Both the position numbers and the translations under genes were made by a program. Under the pieces are notes generated by a model. The model searched no databases. It saw nothing but the letters and a program-made list of their open reading frames with translations, and was not told the origin of the DNA. From Pleionea sp. CnH1-48 (GTDB taxonomy: Bacteria; Pseudomonadota; Gammaproteobacteria; Enterobacterales; Kangiellaceae), in the NCBI RefSeq assembly GCF_024124665.1, contig NZ_JAMXSB010000006.1, positions 1-64,000 of the forward strand: a DNA stretch of 64,000 bases. Direction: 5' to 3'. Shown here piece after piece: positions 50,582-60,286 of this stretch. Each line of letters opens with the position of its first letter. The stretch's first letter is position 1.

Positions 50582-52198
50582 TTACAAGCCAATATCCTCA
50601 ATGCTTTTTCTTTTTATTAGTTGAAATAAGTTTTTACTGGGTTGTGAATGGCTTCGATTTGCTCTCATCGAACCAATATTGAGTGTACTACCATCAGGGT
50701 TGTGGCCATCCCATAACGATACATCATACTTGCCACCCGAACCTGCATCATTCCATTTAAAGTTCTGATATGGCGAAGCCGTTACATAACTTTTATGAAC
50801 GCAACGAATCAAGTCCGTTGAGGGCGCTAACCCATGATTCGTAGTAGCAACGTCTCCTAAGCAAACATACCCGTTGGGTGCAATAGGTCGCCAGATGCTA
50901 GCATCAGTATCCGCTCCCGTTCCTCTGTCATTCCAGACCCAGTTATATCCGAGTGGTTTGGTAACACCTATTTGATCGCCTTTGACTAAATACAGCTGCA
51001 CATTATGATCGAAATGATGAGAGCCTGTAGGTATATCACCCAAAGGATAATAACCATTAGCTGTTCTGGGTCGCCAAATGGCACCATCTCGATCTGCACC
51101 AGAACCATGATCGCCCCAAATCTTATCAACACCTGGCGCTCTAGCAACAATCAATGATTGTGTGGGCTGAGCAGGTTCAATGGTATTTAATTTTACCGCC
51201 AAAGGAATCATGGCTGTATATTCAAAAAAATCAGCCGTCATAATATTAGGTCGATAGCCTTGTTCCACCCAACCAGGAACCCATTCTCCAAGGTAAGGAC
51301 GCATCCAATCTTGTGTCCATTTTAAAATGCTGCCGGAGCTGAATACATTAAAAACATCTTCAATAATGGTTGAGGTTTGTGGAGTGAAAGTAAAGGAGCT
51401 AGAAACTATTTTATCTTGAGACGCATTTTTCAATCCCTTGTAAACTCGGCCATTACGAACCCAACCATTCAATAGTCGATTATGCAAGTCCGTCGAGTTC
51501 TCAGTATCGGCCCAGGTACCTTCCTTCTGTGACGCGCCATAATAACCACGCGCTTCTCCTTGCGAGCTGCTCGAACCCCACATCACTACAACATTATTAT
51601 TCACACCGTCAACAGGATCCTCTTTCCATAAATCATTGAGTGTTAAGTGTGCCGCGCGAATATTGGTATCAGGCTTTCTGGTTGCAAGATATTCGTCAAA
51701 CATATCTAACAACGCAGGCATGTCACTAGCGCTTGGCGTTTTATCGACCTCAAGAATAATAGGCTCTTTAGGATGTTCATTGGCAAACTGTTGAACTTGT
51801 GCCAGAACATCTCTCACTTTCATGCCGACAAGTCCATGAACGATCACAAACTCATTGTCTTTGCGAAGTATTCTTAGATCAAAATGACGAATTCCCTTTT
51901 GCAACATAGTATAGATGTCGTAGCTTTGCGTCCTTCCCCAGTCAGCTACGACACCTTTTGCCGCAGCATAAATAGCATTAGCATCTGGAGCTAGGTCGGA
52001 AGAAGAATTCATATTGTATGTTCCTGAATCATGGGTTCCAGGAATTACCATCTGTCTTAAAGTAGTGTGCCCACGTCCCTGATAAACCTGAGCGACCCAA
52101 TTTGCAGAATCATATTCTCCAATAGAATCAGCAAAGGTATGAGTAGCTATTCCAGCTAATGCACCAACAAGCATGAGTTTCTTAACATCACTTTTCAT
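50582..52198 (-). CDS. Secreted PI-PLC X-domain phosphodiesterase with Vps62-like repeats (538 aa)
   Basis: After a signal peptide (LMLVGALAGIATHTFADS) comes a PI-specific phospholipase C X domain. H56 in MVIPGTHDSGTY and H121 in FVIVHGLVG are the general acid/base pair, and GIRHFDLRI (D107, R109) completes the site, followed by PIILEVDKTP. The C-terminal ~190 residues are three repeats of the IWGDHGSGADRDGAIWRP/NGYYPLGDI type, as in Vps62-related beta-prism proteins, perhaps for binding. Cleavage of phosphatidylinositol or GPI-like lipids is inferred. It is divergent from the astacin-like protease gene. Confidence 0.85.
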   Translation of the reverse strand: MKSDVKKLMLVGALAGIATHTFADSIGEYDSANWVAQVYQGRGHTTLRQMVIPGTHDSGTYNMNSSSDLAPDANAIYAAAKGVVADWGRTQSYDIYTMLQKGIRHFDLRILRKDNEFVIVHGLVGMKVRDVLAQVQQFANEHPKEPIILEVDKTPSASDMPALLDMFDEYLATRKPDTNIRAAHLTLNDLWKEDPVDGVNNNVVVMWGSSSSQGEARGYYGASQKEGTWADTENSTDLHNRLLNGWVRNGRVYKGLKNASQDKIVSSSFTFTPQTSTIIEDVFNVFSSGSILKWTQDWMRPYLGEWVPGWVEQGYRPNIMTADFFEYTAMIPLAVKLNTIEPAQPTQSLIVARAPGVDKIWGDHGSGADRDGAIWRPRTANGYYPLGDIPTGSHHFDHNVQLYLVKGDQIGVTKPLGYNWVWNDRGTGADTDASIWRPIAPNGYVCLGDVATTNHGLAPSTDLIRCVHKSYVTASPYQNFKWNDAGSGGKYDVSLWDGHNPDGSTLNIGSMRANRSHSQPSKNLFQLIKRKSIEDIGL

Positions 52199-52535
52199 CG
52201 AGCTCTCCTATTTGATTTTTATTTTTCGAACGATTAAAGCTGGGTTGTCTTAAACTTAAAGCACAAGAAAGTGCCTATTCCGATTAATGAAGAATACACC
52301 AAGGCAAACGAGAAATTTGTAAGGATGTGTATGAATGAAAAGTGTTGTATAGAAAGTCCTAAACGAGAAAACAAATCTTTATTGGAGATTTATTTTCGAA
52401 TAATCATACCTATTAAGAGATAATCCATTAAACTACTTTTCTACATTACGGAAGGAACCCATACAAAACCAAGTAAATATAATCTCATGATTAATCGGTT
52501 TCTTCTTACCTTGCTCATAAAATCAGGAAATATTT
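52199..52535. other. Divergent promoter region of PI-PLC and protease genes (337 bp)
   Basis: AT-rich, no gene. It must hold the promoters of both exported enzymes, so a shared regulator is possible. No specific site was recognised. Confidence 0.4.
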
Positions 52536-53333
52536 ATGAATAATCTATTTAAAACTTCGCTCTGCTTTGTTTTTGCAGTACTTTCCAGCAGCGCTTTTAG
52601 TTCGAGTGCGGTAATGAACAATATCCAAAACCATTTGTGGCCTGTAGAAAGGCACAATGGTTATGATGTTATTATTGTGCCCTATAAAATTGATGGCAGT
52701 TTTAGCTCTACGGACTTACAGACAATTGAAGACTCACTGGAGGATTTACAGTCAAAAATATCTATCCAATTTAAATCTTATAACCCTACCATTCATAACG
52801 ACTACGTATCGATAACCAATAATTACGAAGGCTGCTATAGCTTTGTAGGAAAGCAAAATGGCGTCACGACTTTAAATCTGGAATCCGGCATCACTCGTAG
52901 CTGTGTAACTACTCCAGTTATTCAGCACGAAATCATGCATACTTTAGGCTTTCACCATGAGAACCAAAGAGCTAACAGAGATAGTCATGTAAGCATAAAC
53001 TTTGCAAACCTAGCACCCGGTATGGAATCTCTGTTCGATAAAACACTGGGTATCAATGATCTTAGCCTGCCCTACGACTATGATTCTATTACTCACCTTA
53101 GCCGAAACGCATTTGCTCGTGATAATTCATACGACACGATTACCACCTTATTACCTCAGTATCAGAGTACTATCGGGCATCAGCCATCAGTCAGTGATTT
53201 GGATATCCTGGCTGTGCATCTTCTTTACGGAGTTCAGCAGCCCAGCCCAGAAAGCGAAGCGAACAGCCCTTGCAATCCAATGAATCCTGTCAGCGTTTAT
53301 TGTGACTCCACAACGGGTGCCGAAGAATGGTAA
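52536..53333 (+). CDS. Astacin-like (M12A) secreted metalloprotease with altered Met-turn (265 aa)
   Basis: After a signal peptide (KTSLCFVFAVLSSSAFSSS), residues ~35-232 form an astacin catalytic domain. The zinc motif HEIMHTLGFHHENQRANRD gives H131, E132, H135, H141 and the family-specific HExxR tail. C100 and C123 may form a disulfide. In astacins the Met-turn is S-x-M-H-Y; here it is DSITHLS, so Met is T186 and the switch Tyr is L188. The prodomain is very short. The C-terminus has a Pro/Ser-rich tail with two cysteines. Confidence 0.85.
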   Translation: MNNLFKTSLCFVFAVLSSSAFSSSAVMNNIQNHLWPVERHNGYDVIIVPYKIDGSFSSTDLQTIEDSLEDLQSKISIQFKSYNPTIHNDYVSITNNYEGCYSFVGKQNGVTTLNLESGITRSCVTTPVIQHEIMHTLGFHHENQRANRDSHVSINFANLAPGMESLFDKTLGINDLSLPYDYDSITHLSRNAFARDNSYDTITTLLPQYQSTIGHQPSVSDLDILAVHLLYGVQQPSPESEANSPCNPMNPVSVYCDSTTGAEEW

Positions 53334-53343
53334 AAATCAGCTT

Positions 53344-53838
53344 TCAGGGAGAATAAATTCCCATTTCTTTTTGATGGCGTTCTAAGTTGGGGTCTTTGAT
53401 TGAATTAACGGCCTCAATTTCACGAATGTAATTTGATGGGAGTTTATTTTCTTTTGCTCCTCTAAGCACATGCTCCTTGTACCAGTTGTATGGAAGCATT
53501 GTAGAATCAATAACAGATGCAACATAAAGAAAAGCATTCTTTTCCTCACCTTTATCATTAAAGACAAAAACTTCTTTTAATTCATATCCTTTGCCAACCC
53601 CTTCAATTTCATCCAGGATACTTTTGTCTTTCGTACAGATATCATAAAGCACACCGAGTACAGAAGCATTGCTCTCACCAGTTTGAATAACGTCGCACTT
53701 GGCCGAACCATCTTTACCTTTCTTATGAAAAGCTAATCGATAACCTTTTAATGTTGCTACTCCAACCTTTTTTACAGAAGGAATTCTTGCAGCTATCCGT
53801 CTTAGTGACATATTAGAGCCATAGGCGAAATACAACAT
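53344..53838 (-). CDS. Gamma-glutamylcyclotransferase-like (AIG2/GGCT fold) protein (164 aa)
   Basis: The N-terminal MLYFAYGSNMSLRRIAARIP is the YGSN signature of the GGCT family. The later LDEIEGVGKGYELKEVFVF contains the conserved catalytic glutamate. Members split off 5-oxoproline from gamma-glutamyl-amino compounds; the true substrate here is unknown. ATG 53838 is chosen as the family's normal start, with GGAG about 9 nt upstream. It is convergent with the protease gene (10 nt). Confidence 0.88.
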   Translation of the reverse strand: MLYFAYGSNMSLRRIAARIPSVKKVGVATLKGYRLAFHKKGKDGSAKCDVIQTGESNASVLGVLYDICTKDKSILDEIEGVGKGYELKEVFVFNDKGEEKNAFLYVASVIDSTMLPYNWYKEHVLRGAKENKLPSNYIREIEAVNSIKDPNLERHQKEMGIYSP

Positions 53839-53998
53839 GATGATCAACTCCAGTTTTCAAATAAGTAGAGCAACATGCTCATCTACTCGATAAAGCTATT
53901 TAAGCACTTTCATTTTTGTTTTACAATTTGACTTAAATCTTAAGGTAAAAAGGAGTTTTACCCAAATAAAGTATGGAAAGTTTATATAAGAGTGCATT

Positions 53999-54604
53999 AT
54001 GAGCCATTTTGATAATTACATTGATCAATGCCGGAAAAACTATTTTTCTGATCACAATAATTTTTTGTTACGACTTAAAAAGCAATTTACTTTAAAAATC
54101 CCCCGTCCAAACTGGTGCACATCCAGTGATAATCTCTACCAGTTTTTCCAAAACCAAGGAAAACTAATCAGCCGTGGAAATATTGTCTGGGGACACATTG
54201 TTCAGGCCAATCAGCTACTTTTTACTCCCAATGACGACCATGACTGTCCTGCGAGCATTGTTTATTGTCCAGAGCCAAATATAAGTGTTCAATTTGAAAC
54301 GCTTAAAACTGTCGCCCACACTCTGTATGAACTTAAAAATACCACACCAGATGATCCGGAGAAGGCTAAAATAGCAGCCATGCTAACTAGTGAAGTGTCT
54401 CGTACTTTCGGCCTAAAAATTCCAGATGAACTGTCTTCTGGTCTTAAGCTGAGAGAATCATCCATCATGATTTGTAGAAAACATTTGCCTCAAGGTTATC
54501 TACGCCGAGGTTTGCTTCCTATCTTAGTTTCACCTCAAGAGCCCTATTATGCAATGACACTACCTCAGAAATATTGGGCCAAAGATTTTAGAGAAAATTG
54601 GTAA
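53999..54604 (+). CDS. Hypothetical protein (201 aa)
   Basis: No family recognised. It has no signal peptide or membrane helix. It contains several Cys and His (C11, PRPNWCTSSD, DDHDCPASIVYCPE), so metal binding is possible but unproven. The C-terminal third has RKHLPQGYLRRGLLPILVSP. The ATG at 53999 follows an AT-rich promoter-like segment with weak ribosome-binding sequence. It ends 10 nt from the convergent membrane-protein gene. Confidence 0.55.
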   Translation: MSHFDNYIDQCRKNYFSDHNNFLLRLKKQFTLKIPRPNWCTSSDNLYQFFQNQGKLISRGNIVWGHIVQANQLLFTPNDDHDCPASIVYCPEPNISVQFETLKTVAHTLYELKNTTPDDPEKAKIAAMLTSEVSRTFGLKIPDELSSGLKLRESSIMICRKHLPQGYLRRGLLPILVSPQEPYYAMTLPQKYWAKDFRENW

Positions 54605-54613
54605 CCTTATTAT

Positions 54614-55168
54614 TTATTGCTCACAACTCATGACTCTATCGGGGCGTTCCATTTCACTCGTGATCGCCCAACATTCCTCGTACAATGAACAATAGCACAA
54701 TGATAATAAAGCCTTATCACCAACATTTTTGACTCTTTTAATAAATTCTACATCGGCTTCTAACCTAAGAAATTGGCGATGACCGCCAGCAGGAAGAAGC
54801 ATTCCTTTATTGATCGTTGACTCGGATATTTTTAACGATAGTTGATTATTTTTTTCATTCTTTTTTGCTGCATCCACCAGTGCTCGCCAACCAGAAATTT
54901 TCTTTTTTTCAAGCTCTAGCAAAAAGCTTTCAATAACTGCAGGTCCTAATCCTTCATTTTTTATTTCGATAGAAAATGAACCTTGGGAATTTGTAGTATC
55001 CGTATGAGAGTTAATAACAATAAAAGGGCGAACAGAAAGACGGGTATGAGTACGCTCTAGCTCTGCTTCTTCTCTCATAACCTGAGTTTGCACAATAGCA
55101 ACAACAACAGCAGCAATAGCAGTGACCATCGCAGTCAGTGAAACCAAAACTTCTAATTTTATTTTCAT
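54614..55168 (-). CDS. Single-span membrane hypothetical protein (184 aa)
   Basis: ATG 55168 is chosen because the membrane segment (EVLVSLTAMVTAIAAVVVAI, residues ~4-24) then stands at the N-terminus, as an anchor followed by TQVMREEAELERTHTRL. The remaining ~150 residues are a beta-sandwich-like domain with SVRPFIVINSH, GSFSIEIKNEGLGPAVIESF and a cysteine-rich ALLSLCYCSLYEECWAI. Similar anchored proteins are common; no function is established. Confidence 0.6.
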   Translation of the reverse strand: MKIKLEVLVSLTAMVTAIAAVVVAIVQTQVMREEAELERTHTRLSVRPFIVINSHTDTTNSQGSFSIEIKNEGLGPAVIESFLLELEKKKISGWRALVDAAKKNEKNNQLSLKISESTINKGMLLPAGGHRQFLRLEADVEFIKRVKNVGDKALLSLCYCSLYEECWAITSEMERPDRVMSCEQ

Positions 55169-55252
55169 ATTGAACCCCAGAATCAATTCTTTTCCATTGC
55201 AATTTGCCAGGCCATAGAACTCCATAAGGCCGATAGTACTAAAAACCCAGAA

Positions 55253-55285
55253 CAAAAAAATAAGGCGGTAACAAATACCGCCTTA
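55253..55285 (-). terminator. Intrinsic terminator of the ispG operon
   Basis: TAAGGCGGTA (55261-55270) and TACCGCCTTA (55276-55285) form a perfect 10-bp stem with an ACAAA loop. On the minus strand a run of seven T follows. It starts 28 nt after the ispG stop codon. Confidence 0.9.
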
Positions 55286-55312
55286 CAGACAAACACATCA
55301 AGACTTTAATTT

Positions 55313-56443
55313 TTAGGAAGTTGCTATCACTTCCTGACCGTGAGACTTCTCAGCGATATCCGCTTCTCGTTGAGCAACTCGACTACGGATTTCCTTTTCT
55401 AATTCATCCACTAATTGCTCATTATCGATCTTATGATCTTTCTCACCTTCAGAGTACATTAGGCTGGCACCTGCGCCTCCGGTTAGACCAATATCAGCTT
55501 CTTTTGCTTCACCCGGCCCATTAACCACACAGCCGATGATGGCCACATCCATTGCCGCTCGAACATCTTCTAGTCGACCTTCAAGAGCATTCACCGTTTT
55601 AATCACATCAAACTGCTGACGAGAGCATGATGGACAAGCGATAAAGTTAATGCCGCGTTGGCGTAAGCCTAAGCTTTTTAGAATGTCGTAACCAACTTTA
55701 ACTTCTTCTACAGGATCTGCAGCAAGCGAAACACGAATGGTGTCACCGATACCTTCTGCCAATAACATTCCCAGACCAACAGCAGATTTAACCGAACCAG
55801 CGCGAGCACCACCGGCTTCGGTGATCCCTAGATGCAGAGGCTGATCGATTTGTGATGCCAAAATACGATAAGCAGAAACCGTCATAAAAACATCCGATGC
55901 TTTTAGACTGATTTTATAATTATCGAAGTTATGGCGATCTAAAATATCAATATGGCGCTGTGCTGATTCAACCAATGCTTCTGGCGTAGGCTCACCGTAT
56001 TTTTTCTGTAAGTCTTTTTCCAAAGAACCCGCATTCACACCGATACGGATAGGAATATTTTTATCTCGCGCCGTCTCAATAACGGCCGAAACACGTTGCT
56101 CGTTACCAATATTACCCGGGTTAATACGCAAACAATCCACACCATACTCGGCCACTTTTAAGGCGATACGATAGTCGAAATGAATATCAGCAATAAGAGG
56201 AACTGGAGCCCGTTGCTTAATTAACTTAAATGCTTCGGCAGCATCCATGGTAGGGACAGAAACACGAACCACATCGGCTCCAGCGTCTGCCAGTTGATTA
56301 ATTTGATGAAGGGTCGCTTCTACATCGCAAGTCTCAGTGTTTGTCATGCTCTGCACAGCGATAGGTGCATCACCACCAATAGGAACATTGCCGACCCATA
56401 TCTTGCGTGACTGTCGACGCTTAATCCAAGAAACACCTTTCAT
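55313..56443 (-). CDS. ispG: 4-hydroxy-3-methylbut-2-en-1-yl diphosphate synthase IspG (376 aa)
   Basis: MEP-pathway 4Fe-4S enzyme converting MEcPP to HMBPP. It starts with [20 protein letters not shown], and the TIM barrel includes [15 protein letters not shown] and [14 protein letters not shown]. The cluster ligands appear as [11 protein letters not shown] and [16 protein letters not shown] in the C-terminal domain. It has the length of the short bacterial form. It is the last gene of ndk-rlmN-pilF-rodZ-ispG as seen here; hisS, which usually follows, is absent and a terminator stands in its place. Confidence 0.97.
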   Translation of the reverse strand: MKGVSWIKRRQSRKIWVGNVPIGGDAPIAVQSMTNTETCDVEATLHQINQLADAGADVVRVSVPTMDAAEAFKLIKQRAPVPLIADIHFDYRIALKVAEYGVDCLRINPGNIGNEQRVSAVIETARDKNIPIRIGVNAGSLEKDLQKKYGEPTPEALVESAQRHIDILDRHNFDNYKISLKASDVFMTVSAYRILASQIDQPLHLGITEAGGARAGSVKSAVGLGMLLAEGIGDTIRVSLAADPVEEVKVGYDILKSLGLRQRGINFIACPSCSRQQFDVIKTVNALEGRLEDVRAAMDVAIIGCVVNGPGEAKEADIGLTGGAGASLMYSEGEKDHKIDNEQLVDELEKEIRSRVAQREADIAEKSHGQEVIATS

Positions 56444-56446
56444 AAT

Positions 56447-57445
56447 TTATTTTCCTACTACAAAATTCGCTGTTTTGCCGGGCGCAAAAGAAGACATATC
56501 AAACGCTACGTTATTTAGCTGGATGCCAACAACAGAAGGATTACCCAGTTTTACTTTAAACGGCGCCTGTCCTTGCAACGACATCACTTTGCCACTTTTT
56601 TTAAGTCCGACAGCTAAACGTTCACCAGTGTTGTCATAAATTTCGAGCCAGCAATCGCCCGATACAGTCACTAGTAATATATCCTGAGCTTGAGTCGCTT
56701 CTGTGACAACAGGTTCTGTAACAGTTGTCTCTGTAAAGTTGCTCGTTTGAAGCTGTTCTGTTTGAGATTGCTCTAGAGCGATATTAGTTTCGGGCTCAAC
56801 CTCTTGTGCACCAGCTGTTTGAGAATCAACAACAGCAGACTCAGAAGGTTGCGGGACAGACTGTTGAGGAGGTTCGGATGTAACAACAGTAGCGGCATCC
56901 TCTGTGGACAAGCTGATACTTCCTGTCGCAGATTCGCTCACTTCTGTGGCGATGTTTGCCGAACCAGTGTCTTCAACATCAAGAGCCAGCACATTGGTTG
57001 TGGATGCCGTTGTCGCAGCAGAACTCGATTTGGCGGCCCAACGATCTTTGATCCCCCAAACAGCCAAACCAATAAATGCAATGACGATCAAATAAGTAAT
57101 GGATTTGAAAACAGCATTCTTAGAATTAAGTTCTTTACGTTGAGTTCGGTATGCCCCGAGGTTACTCAATGTTTTTAATTCGGCTTTCTCATCGACGGAG
57201 CTATTGAATAACTTAATGACTTCGTCATCATTGAGTTTAAGTAGCTGTGCGTAAGAACGAATATAACCTCGATAAAATGCGGCAGAAATTGAAGCATCAT
57301 AGTTTTCGGATTCAATTTCCTTGATGCGCTGTAAGGGTAAACACAAACGCTTCGCCACATCGTCCTGTTCGATCGATTGTTGGCGACGGGCGTGAGATAA
57401 TATTTCGCCCGTAGAATGATTAAGTTCTGCTTCGGTTATAGCCAT
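56447..57445 (-). CDS. rodZ: RodZ-like cytoskeletal protein with HTH and DUF4115 domains (332 aa)
   Basis: The N-terminal helix-turn-helix-like domain (residues ~10-85: ARRQQSIEQDDVAKRLCLPL, FYRGYIRSYAQLLKL) binds MreB in E. coli RodZ. A membrane helix lies at ~112-130 (ITYLIVIAFIGLAVWGI). A long Ser/Thr/Glu-rich periplasmic linker precedes the C-terminal DUF4115 beta domain (VTVSGDCWLEIYDNTGERLA). It has a role in rod shape and elongasome assembly. It overlaps pilF by 10 nt and precedes ispG by 3 nt, the usual gammaproteobacterial order. Confidence 0.93.
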   Translation of the reverse strand: MAITEAELNHSTGEILSHARRQQSIEQDDVAKRLCLPLQRIKEIESENYDASISAAFYRGYIRSYAQLLKLNDDEVIKLFNSSVDEKAELKTLSNLGAYRTQRKELNSKNAVFKSITYLIVIAFIGLAVWGIKDRWAAKSSSAATTASTTNVLALDVEDTGSANIATEVSESATGSISLSTEDAATVVTSEPPQQSVPQPSESAVVDSQTAGAQEVEPETNIALEQSQTEQLQTSNFTETTVTEPVVTEATQAQDILLVTVSGDCWLEIYDNTGERLAVGLKKSGKVMSLQGQAPFKVKLGNPSVVGIQLNNVAFDMSSFAPGKTANFVVGK

Positions 57446-58248
57446 TGATCTTTAGTGTCCAGAAACTTTTCGGTTTCTTCTGAATCAGGATAAAGTTTTT
57501 CTAGTTGCAACGCATAACTGGCCACTGCATCTTTATCACCCAATTGATGTTCCGTTCTCAGTCCTAACCATAAAGATTGAGGCGAGTGAGGTGCAACCTC
57601 ACGATAGCGCTTCAAGTAACTCTTAACTCGATTATAACGCTTAAGCTCAAACTCTAATGATGCCATCGCTAACAAAGGCCCAGGTAATTTGGCATTGATG
57701 TTGAGTGCTCTACGGTAATACTGCGATGCTTGCTCGGTTTTCTTTTGGCGCATAGCACAATTACCAGCGTTTAAATAGGCCGCGGCGATGTTGCTATATG
57801 TAGGGACATCTATCGCTTGCGAAAAATAATCCTCTGCTTTTTCATAATCCCCCACAGAGCATAACAATTGAGCATAGGCATTCATGTAATCAGGATTATC
57901 ATCGTCCAACCTTAGTGATCTCACAAAGTGCTTTTTTGATGCCGCAACATCTTTGGACAATTGATAATAGAACCCTAATGCATAATGCAGTGGTGCGTAG
58001 TCTTCTTTATGGTGTTGGGCTTTATCAAGATGGTATTTTGCGCGTTTTAGATCTTGTCTTTGCAGGTAAGCTAAAGCCGCAGACACGCGCTTACTCGCTG
58101 CGTTTTCTCTGTCGTAGTTAGACTCGACAATTTGGCTGCCGCTACCTAAGTTAGATATTTTGGTTGAAGACTGGGTTTGACACCCGCTTGCCAAGATAAC
58201 AAGCAAGGCCAATGGAACTAACTGAATCGATCGTATCATTATCTTCAC
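57436..58248 (-). CDS. pilF: PilF/PilW type IV pilus biogenesis lipoprotein (270 aa)
   Basis: Lipobox LASGC ([16 protein letters not shown]), then about six TPR units, for example [20 protein letters not shown] and [20 protein letters not shown]. PilF (PilW) is the pilotin that places the PilQ secretin in the outer membrane. A GTG at 58248 overlaps the rlmN stop codon as GTGA; an ATG three codons later (58239) is an equally possible start. Between rlmN and rodZ this is the standard locus. Confidence 0.9.
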   Translation of the reverse strand: MKIMIRSIQLVPLALLVILASGCQTQSSTKISNLGSGSQIVESNYDRENAASKRVSAALAYLQRQDLKRAKYHLDKAQHHKEDYAPLHYALGFYYQLSKDVAASKKHFVRSLRLDDDNPDYMNAYAQLLCSVGDYEKAEDYFSQAIDVPTYSNIAAAYLNAGNCAMRQKKTEQASQYYRRALNINAKLPGPLLAMASLEFELKRYNRVKSYLKRYREVAPHSPQSLWLGLRTEHQLGDKDAVASYALQLEKLYPDSEETEKFLDTKDQWL

Positions 58249-59354
58249 GCTGTTATTTGCTGGACCGGTATCGTGCGACGCTCTTTTCGCTTCGTCTTAT
58301 CATTCACTTTACCGACCAATTGGCCGCATGCGGCATCGATATCATCCCCACGGGTACGGCGAGTAATCACGATATAACCTTTATTGGTTAAAATGCGAGT
58401 AAACTCGTCAATCACTTTGTCTGTCGATGTCTCGTATTGTGTATCCGGGAATGGGTTAAACGGAATTAAGTTTACCTTACTCGGGATATCTTTCAATAAC
58501 TTAGCTAATGCAAACGCATGCTCTGGTGTATCGTTCACACCTTTGAGCATTACGTATTCAATGGTGACCATGCTGCTAGCGTTAGAATGCTCTAAATAAT
58601 CTTTCACCGCAGGCAGCAATACATCTAGCGGATACTTTTTATTAATCGGAACCAAAATATCACGTAAGTCATCGTCAGCCGCGTGCAACGACAAGGCTAA
58701 AGCCACGTCCAATCGCTCAGACAGGCGCTTCAATGCAGGCACCACACCAGATGTACTGATGGTCACTCGACGCTTGGATAAGCCATAAGCACAATCATCC
58801 AGCATCATATCCAGAGCATTACATACGTTATCAAAGTTGAGTAAGGGTTCGCCCATACCCATCATCACAACGTTAGATACTCGACGTTCACCGGTCATTT
58901 GCTGATTGCCTAGCTTTTTCACCGCAAACCACAACTGACCGATAATTTCTGCCACCGACAGGTTTCGATTAAAACCCTGTTGCGCTGTAGAACAAAAACT
59001 ACAGTCCAAAGCACAACCTACCTGAGAAGAGATACACAGAGTACCTCGGCTGTTTTCTGGAATAAATACGGCTTCGATGGCCTGTCCGCCATTTAGACTC
59101 AAAGCCCACTTAATAGTTCCGTCTTCAGAGATCTGCTCAGAGACCACATCAGGCCCTTGAACAACAGCAGTTTCCTTTAACTTGGTACGCAGTGCTTTGC
59201 TCAAATTGGTCATTTCGTCAAAGTCGTCAACACCAAACTGATGTATCCACTTAAGTACTTGGGTAGCGCGGAATGACTTTTCACCAATTTCAGCAAAAAA
59301 CTGGGTAAGACCTTCGCGATTCAGGTTGAGTAAATTCACTTTTTCGTTACTCAT
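58245..59354 (-). CDS. rlmN: Dual-specificity RNA methyltransferase RlmN (369 aa)
   Basis: Radical-SAM enzyme that makes m2A2503 in 23S rRNA and m2A37 in tRNA. The cluster motif is CALDCSFC (C-x3-C-x2-C, near residue 115), followed by [28 protein letters not shown] and the late catalytic cysteine in [11 protein letters not shown] are typical. ATG 59354 is preferred over a GTG at 59363 because AAGGTG lies 6 nt before the ATG. It overlaps pilF by 4 nt. Confidence 0.96.
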   Translation of the reverse strand: MSNEKVNLLNLNREGLTQFFAEIGEKSFRATQVLKWIHQFGVDDFDEMTNLSKALRTKLKETAVVQGPDVVSEQISEDGTIKWALSLNGGQAIEAVFIPENSRGTLCISSQVGCALDCSFCSTAQQGFNRNLSVAEIIGQLWFAVKKLGNQQMTGERRVSNVVMMGMGEPLLNFDNVCNALDMMLDDCAYGLSKRRVTISTSGVVPALKRLSERLDVALALSLHAADDDLRDILVPINKKYPLDVLLPAVKDYLEHSNASSMVTIEYVMLKGVNDTPEHAFALAKLLKDIPSKVNLIPFNPFPDTQYETSTDKVIDEFTRILTNKGYIVITRRTRGDDIDAACGQLVGKVNDKTKRKERRTIPVQQITA

Positions 59355-59464
59355 TACATTCACCTTAATTAATGCGAGTTGTTAAGAATAAAAATGAGGG
59401 GATAAGCATTTATTCATACATGGCCAAATTTTATACAAATCCAACTTGAATATCGACCAATATG

Positions 59465-59510
59465 AAAAAGTCTTTAGCGCTATTCAGGCCAGAGAACCAG
59501 CCTGAATAGC
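59465..59510 (-). terminator. Intrinsic terminator of ndk
   Basis: GCTATTCAGGC (59479-59489) and GCCTGAATAGC (59500-59510) form a perfect 11-bp stem with a 10-nt loop. A five-T run follows on the minus strand. It separates ndk from the rlmN operon. Confidence 0.85.
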
Positions 59511-59521
59511 CGATCAGCTAA

Positions 59522-59953
59522 TTAGCGAGTACGCGCACACACTTCTTCGTCAGAGAAGAAGTAAGCGATTTCGCGAGCAGCAGATTCTGGGCTGTCAGAA
59601 CCGTGAACTGCATTTTCGTCGATAGAGTTAGCGAAGTCTGCACGTAAAGTACCGCGTAAAGCTTCAGCTGGGTTAGTTGCACCCATGATTTCACGGTTAG
59701 CTTTGATTGCATTTTCGCCTTCTAACGCCTGAACCATTACTGGACCAGAAGTCATGAAGCTTACTAAGTCATTAAAGAAAGGACGCTCTTTGTGTTCTGC
59801 GTAGAAACCTTCTGCCTGCTCTTTGCTCATGTGGATCATTTTAGATGCAACGATGCTTAGACCAGCACGCTCAAAACGAGTGTAGATTTCGCCAATTACG
59901 TTTTTTGCAACTGCGTCAGGTTTTACGATAGAAAAAGTACGTTCGATAGCCAT
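59522..59953 (-). CDS. ndk: Nucleoside diphosphate kinase (143 aa)
   Basis: It transfers the gamma-phosphate between NTPs and NDPs through a phospho-histidine. The active site is [12 protein letters not shown], with [20 protein letters not shown] at the N-terminus. Length is that of bacterial Ndk. ATG 59953 follows TTGGAG and matches the normal family start ([12 protein letters not shown]). It is single-gene, with its own terminator and a ~230-nt leader. Confidence 0.97.
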   Translation of the reverse strand: MAIERTFSIVKPDAVAKNVIGEIYTRFERAGLSIVASKMIHMSKEQAEGFYAEHKERPFFNDLVSFMTSGPVMVQALEGENAIKANREIMGATNPAEALRGTLRADFANSIDENAVHGSDSPESAAREIAYFFSDEEVCARTR

Positions 59954-59992
59954 TGAAAACTCCAAAAAGCATTGATTTTAATAAAATTTATT

Positions 59993-60017
59993 GAGTTTGA
60001 AGCATGCCTTCAAACTC
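59993..60017 (-). promoter_or_regulatory. Perfect inverted repeat in the ndk leader
   Basis: GAGTTTGAAG (59993-60002) and CTTCAAACTC (60008-60017) flank CATGC, 40 nt before the ndk start. This could be a leader hairpin or an operator. Confidence 0.4.
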
Positions 60018-60286
60018 ACTGGTATTCGTTCTGAGTCTTGCTCAGGGTGCGTGACATGTCGCAATACACAACCCTAAGACGCAAAACAGAGGCAGTGAAA
60101 ACTCAGCTATTCGATGACTCTGAATATAAGCCAACCTCTTTCGAAAGCTGCTAGCCGCCACTACCCCAGAAAATTCGGCGCGCCATTATACATTGCTGTG
60201 TGTAAAAAACCTACCGTAGATAGTGCCAGCACAAAGATTGATAACAGCGCCAGAAAGGAGACGCTCAAGTGCAGTCTTATAAGACT
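60018..60286 (-). promoter_or_regulatory. Probable ndk promoter and long leader
   Basis: A perfect TATAAT on the minus strand (60190-60185) lies ~230 nt upstream of ndk; no clear -35 was found. The segment between has no open frame and several small dyads (for example CTGAG/CTCAG). No known riboswitch pattern was recognised. Confidence 0.35.

Noticed and set aside
56804-57178. 124-residue plus-strand frame opposite rodZ
   Set aside because: It lies wholly inside rodZ; its Arg/Cys-rich composition is that of an antisense frame.
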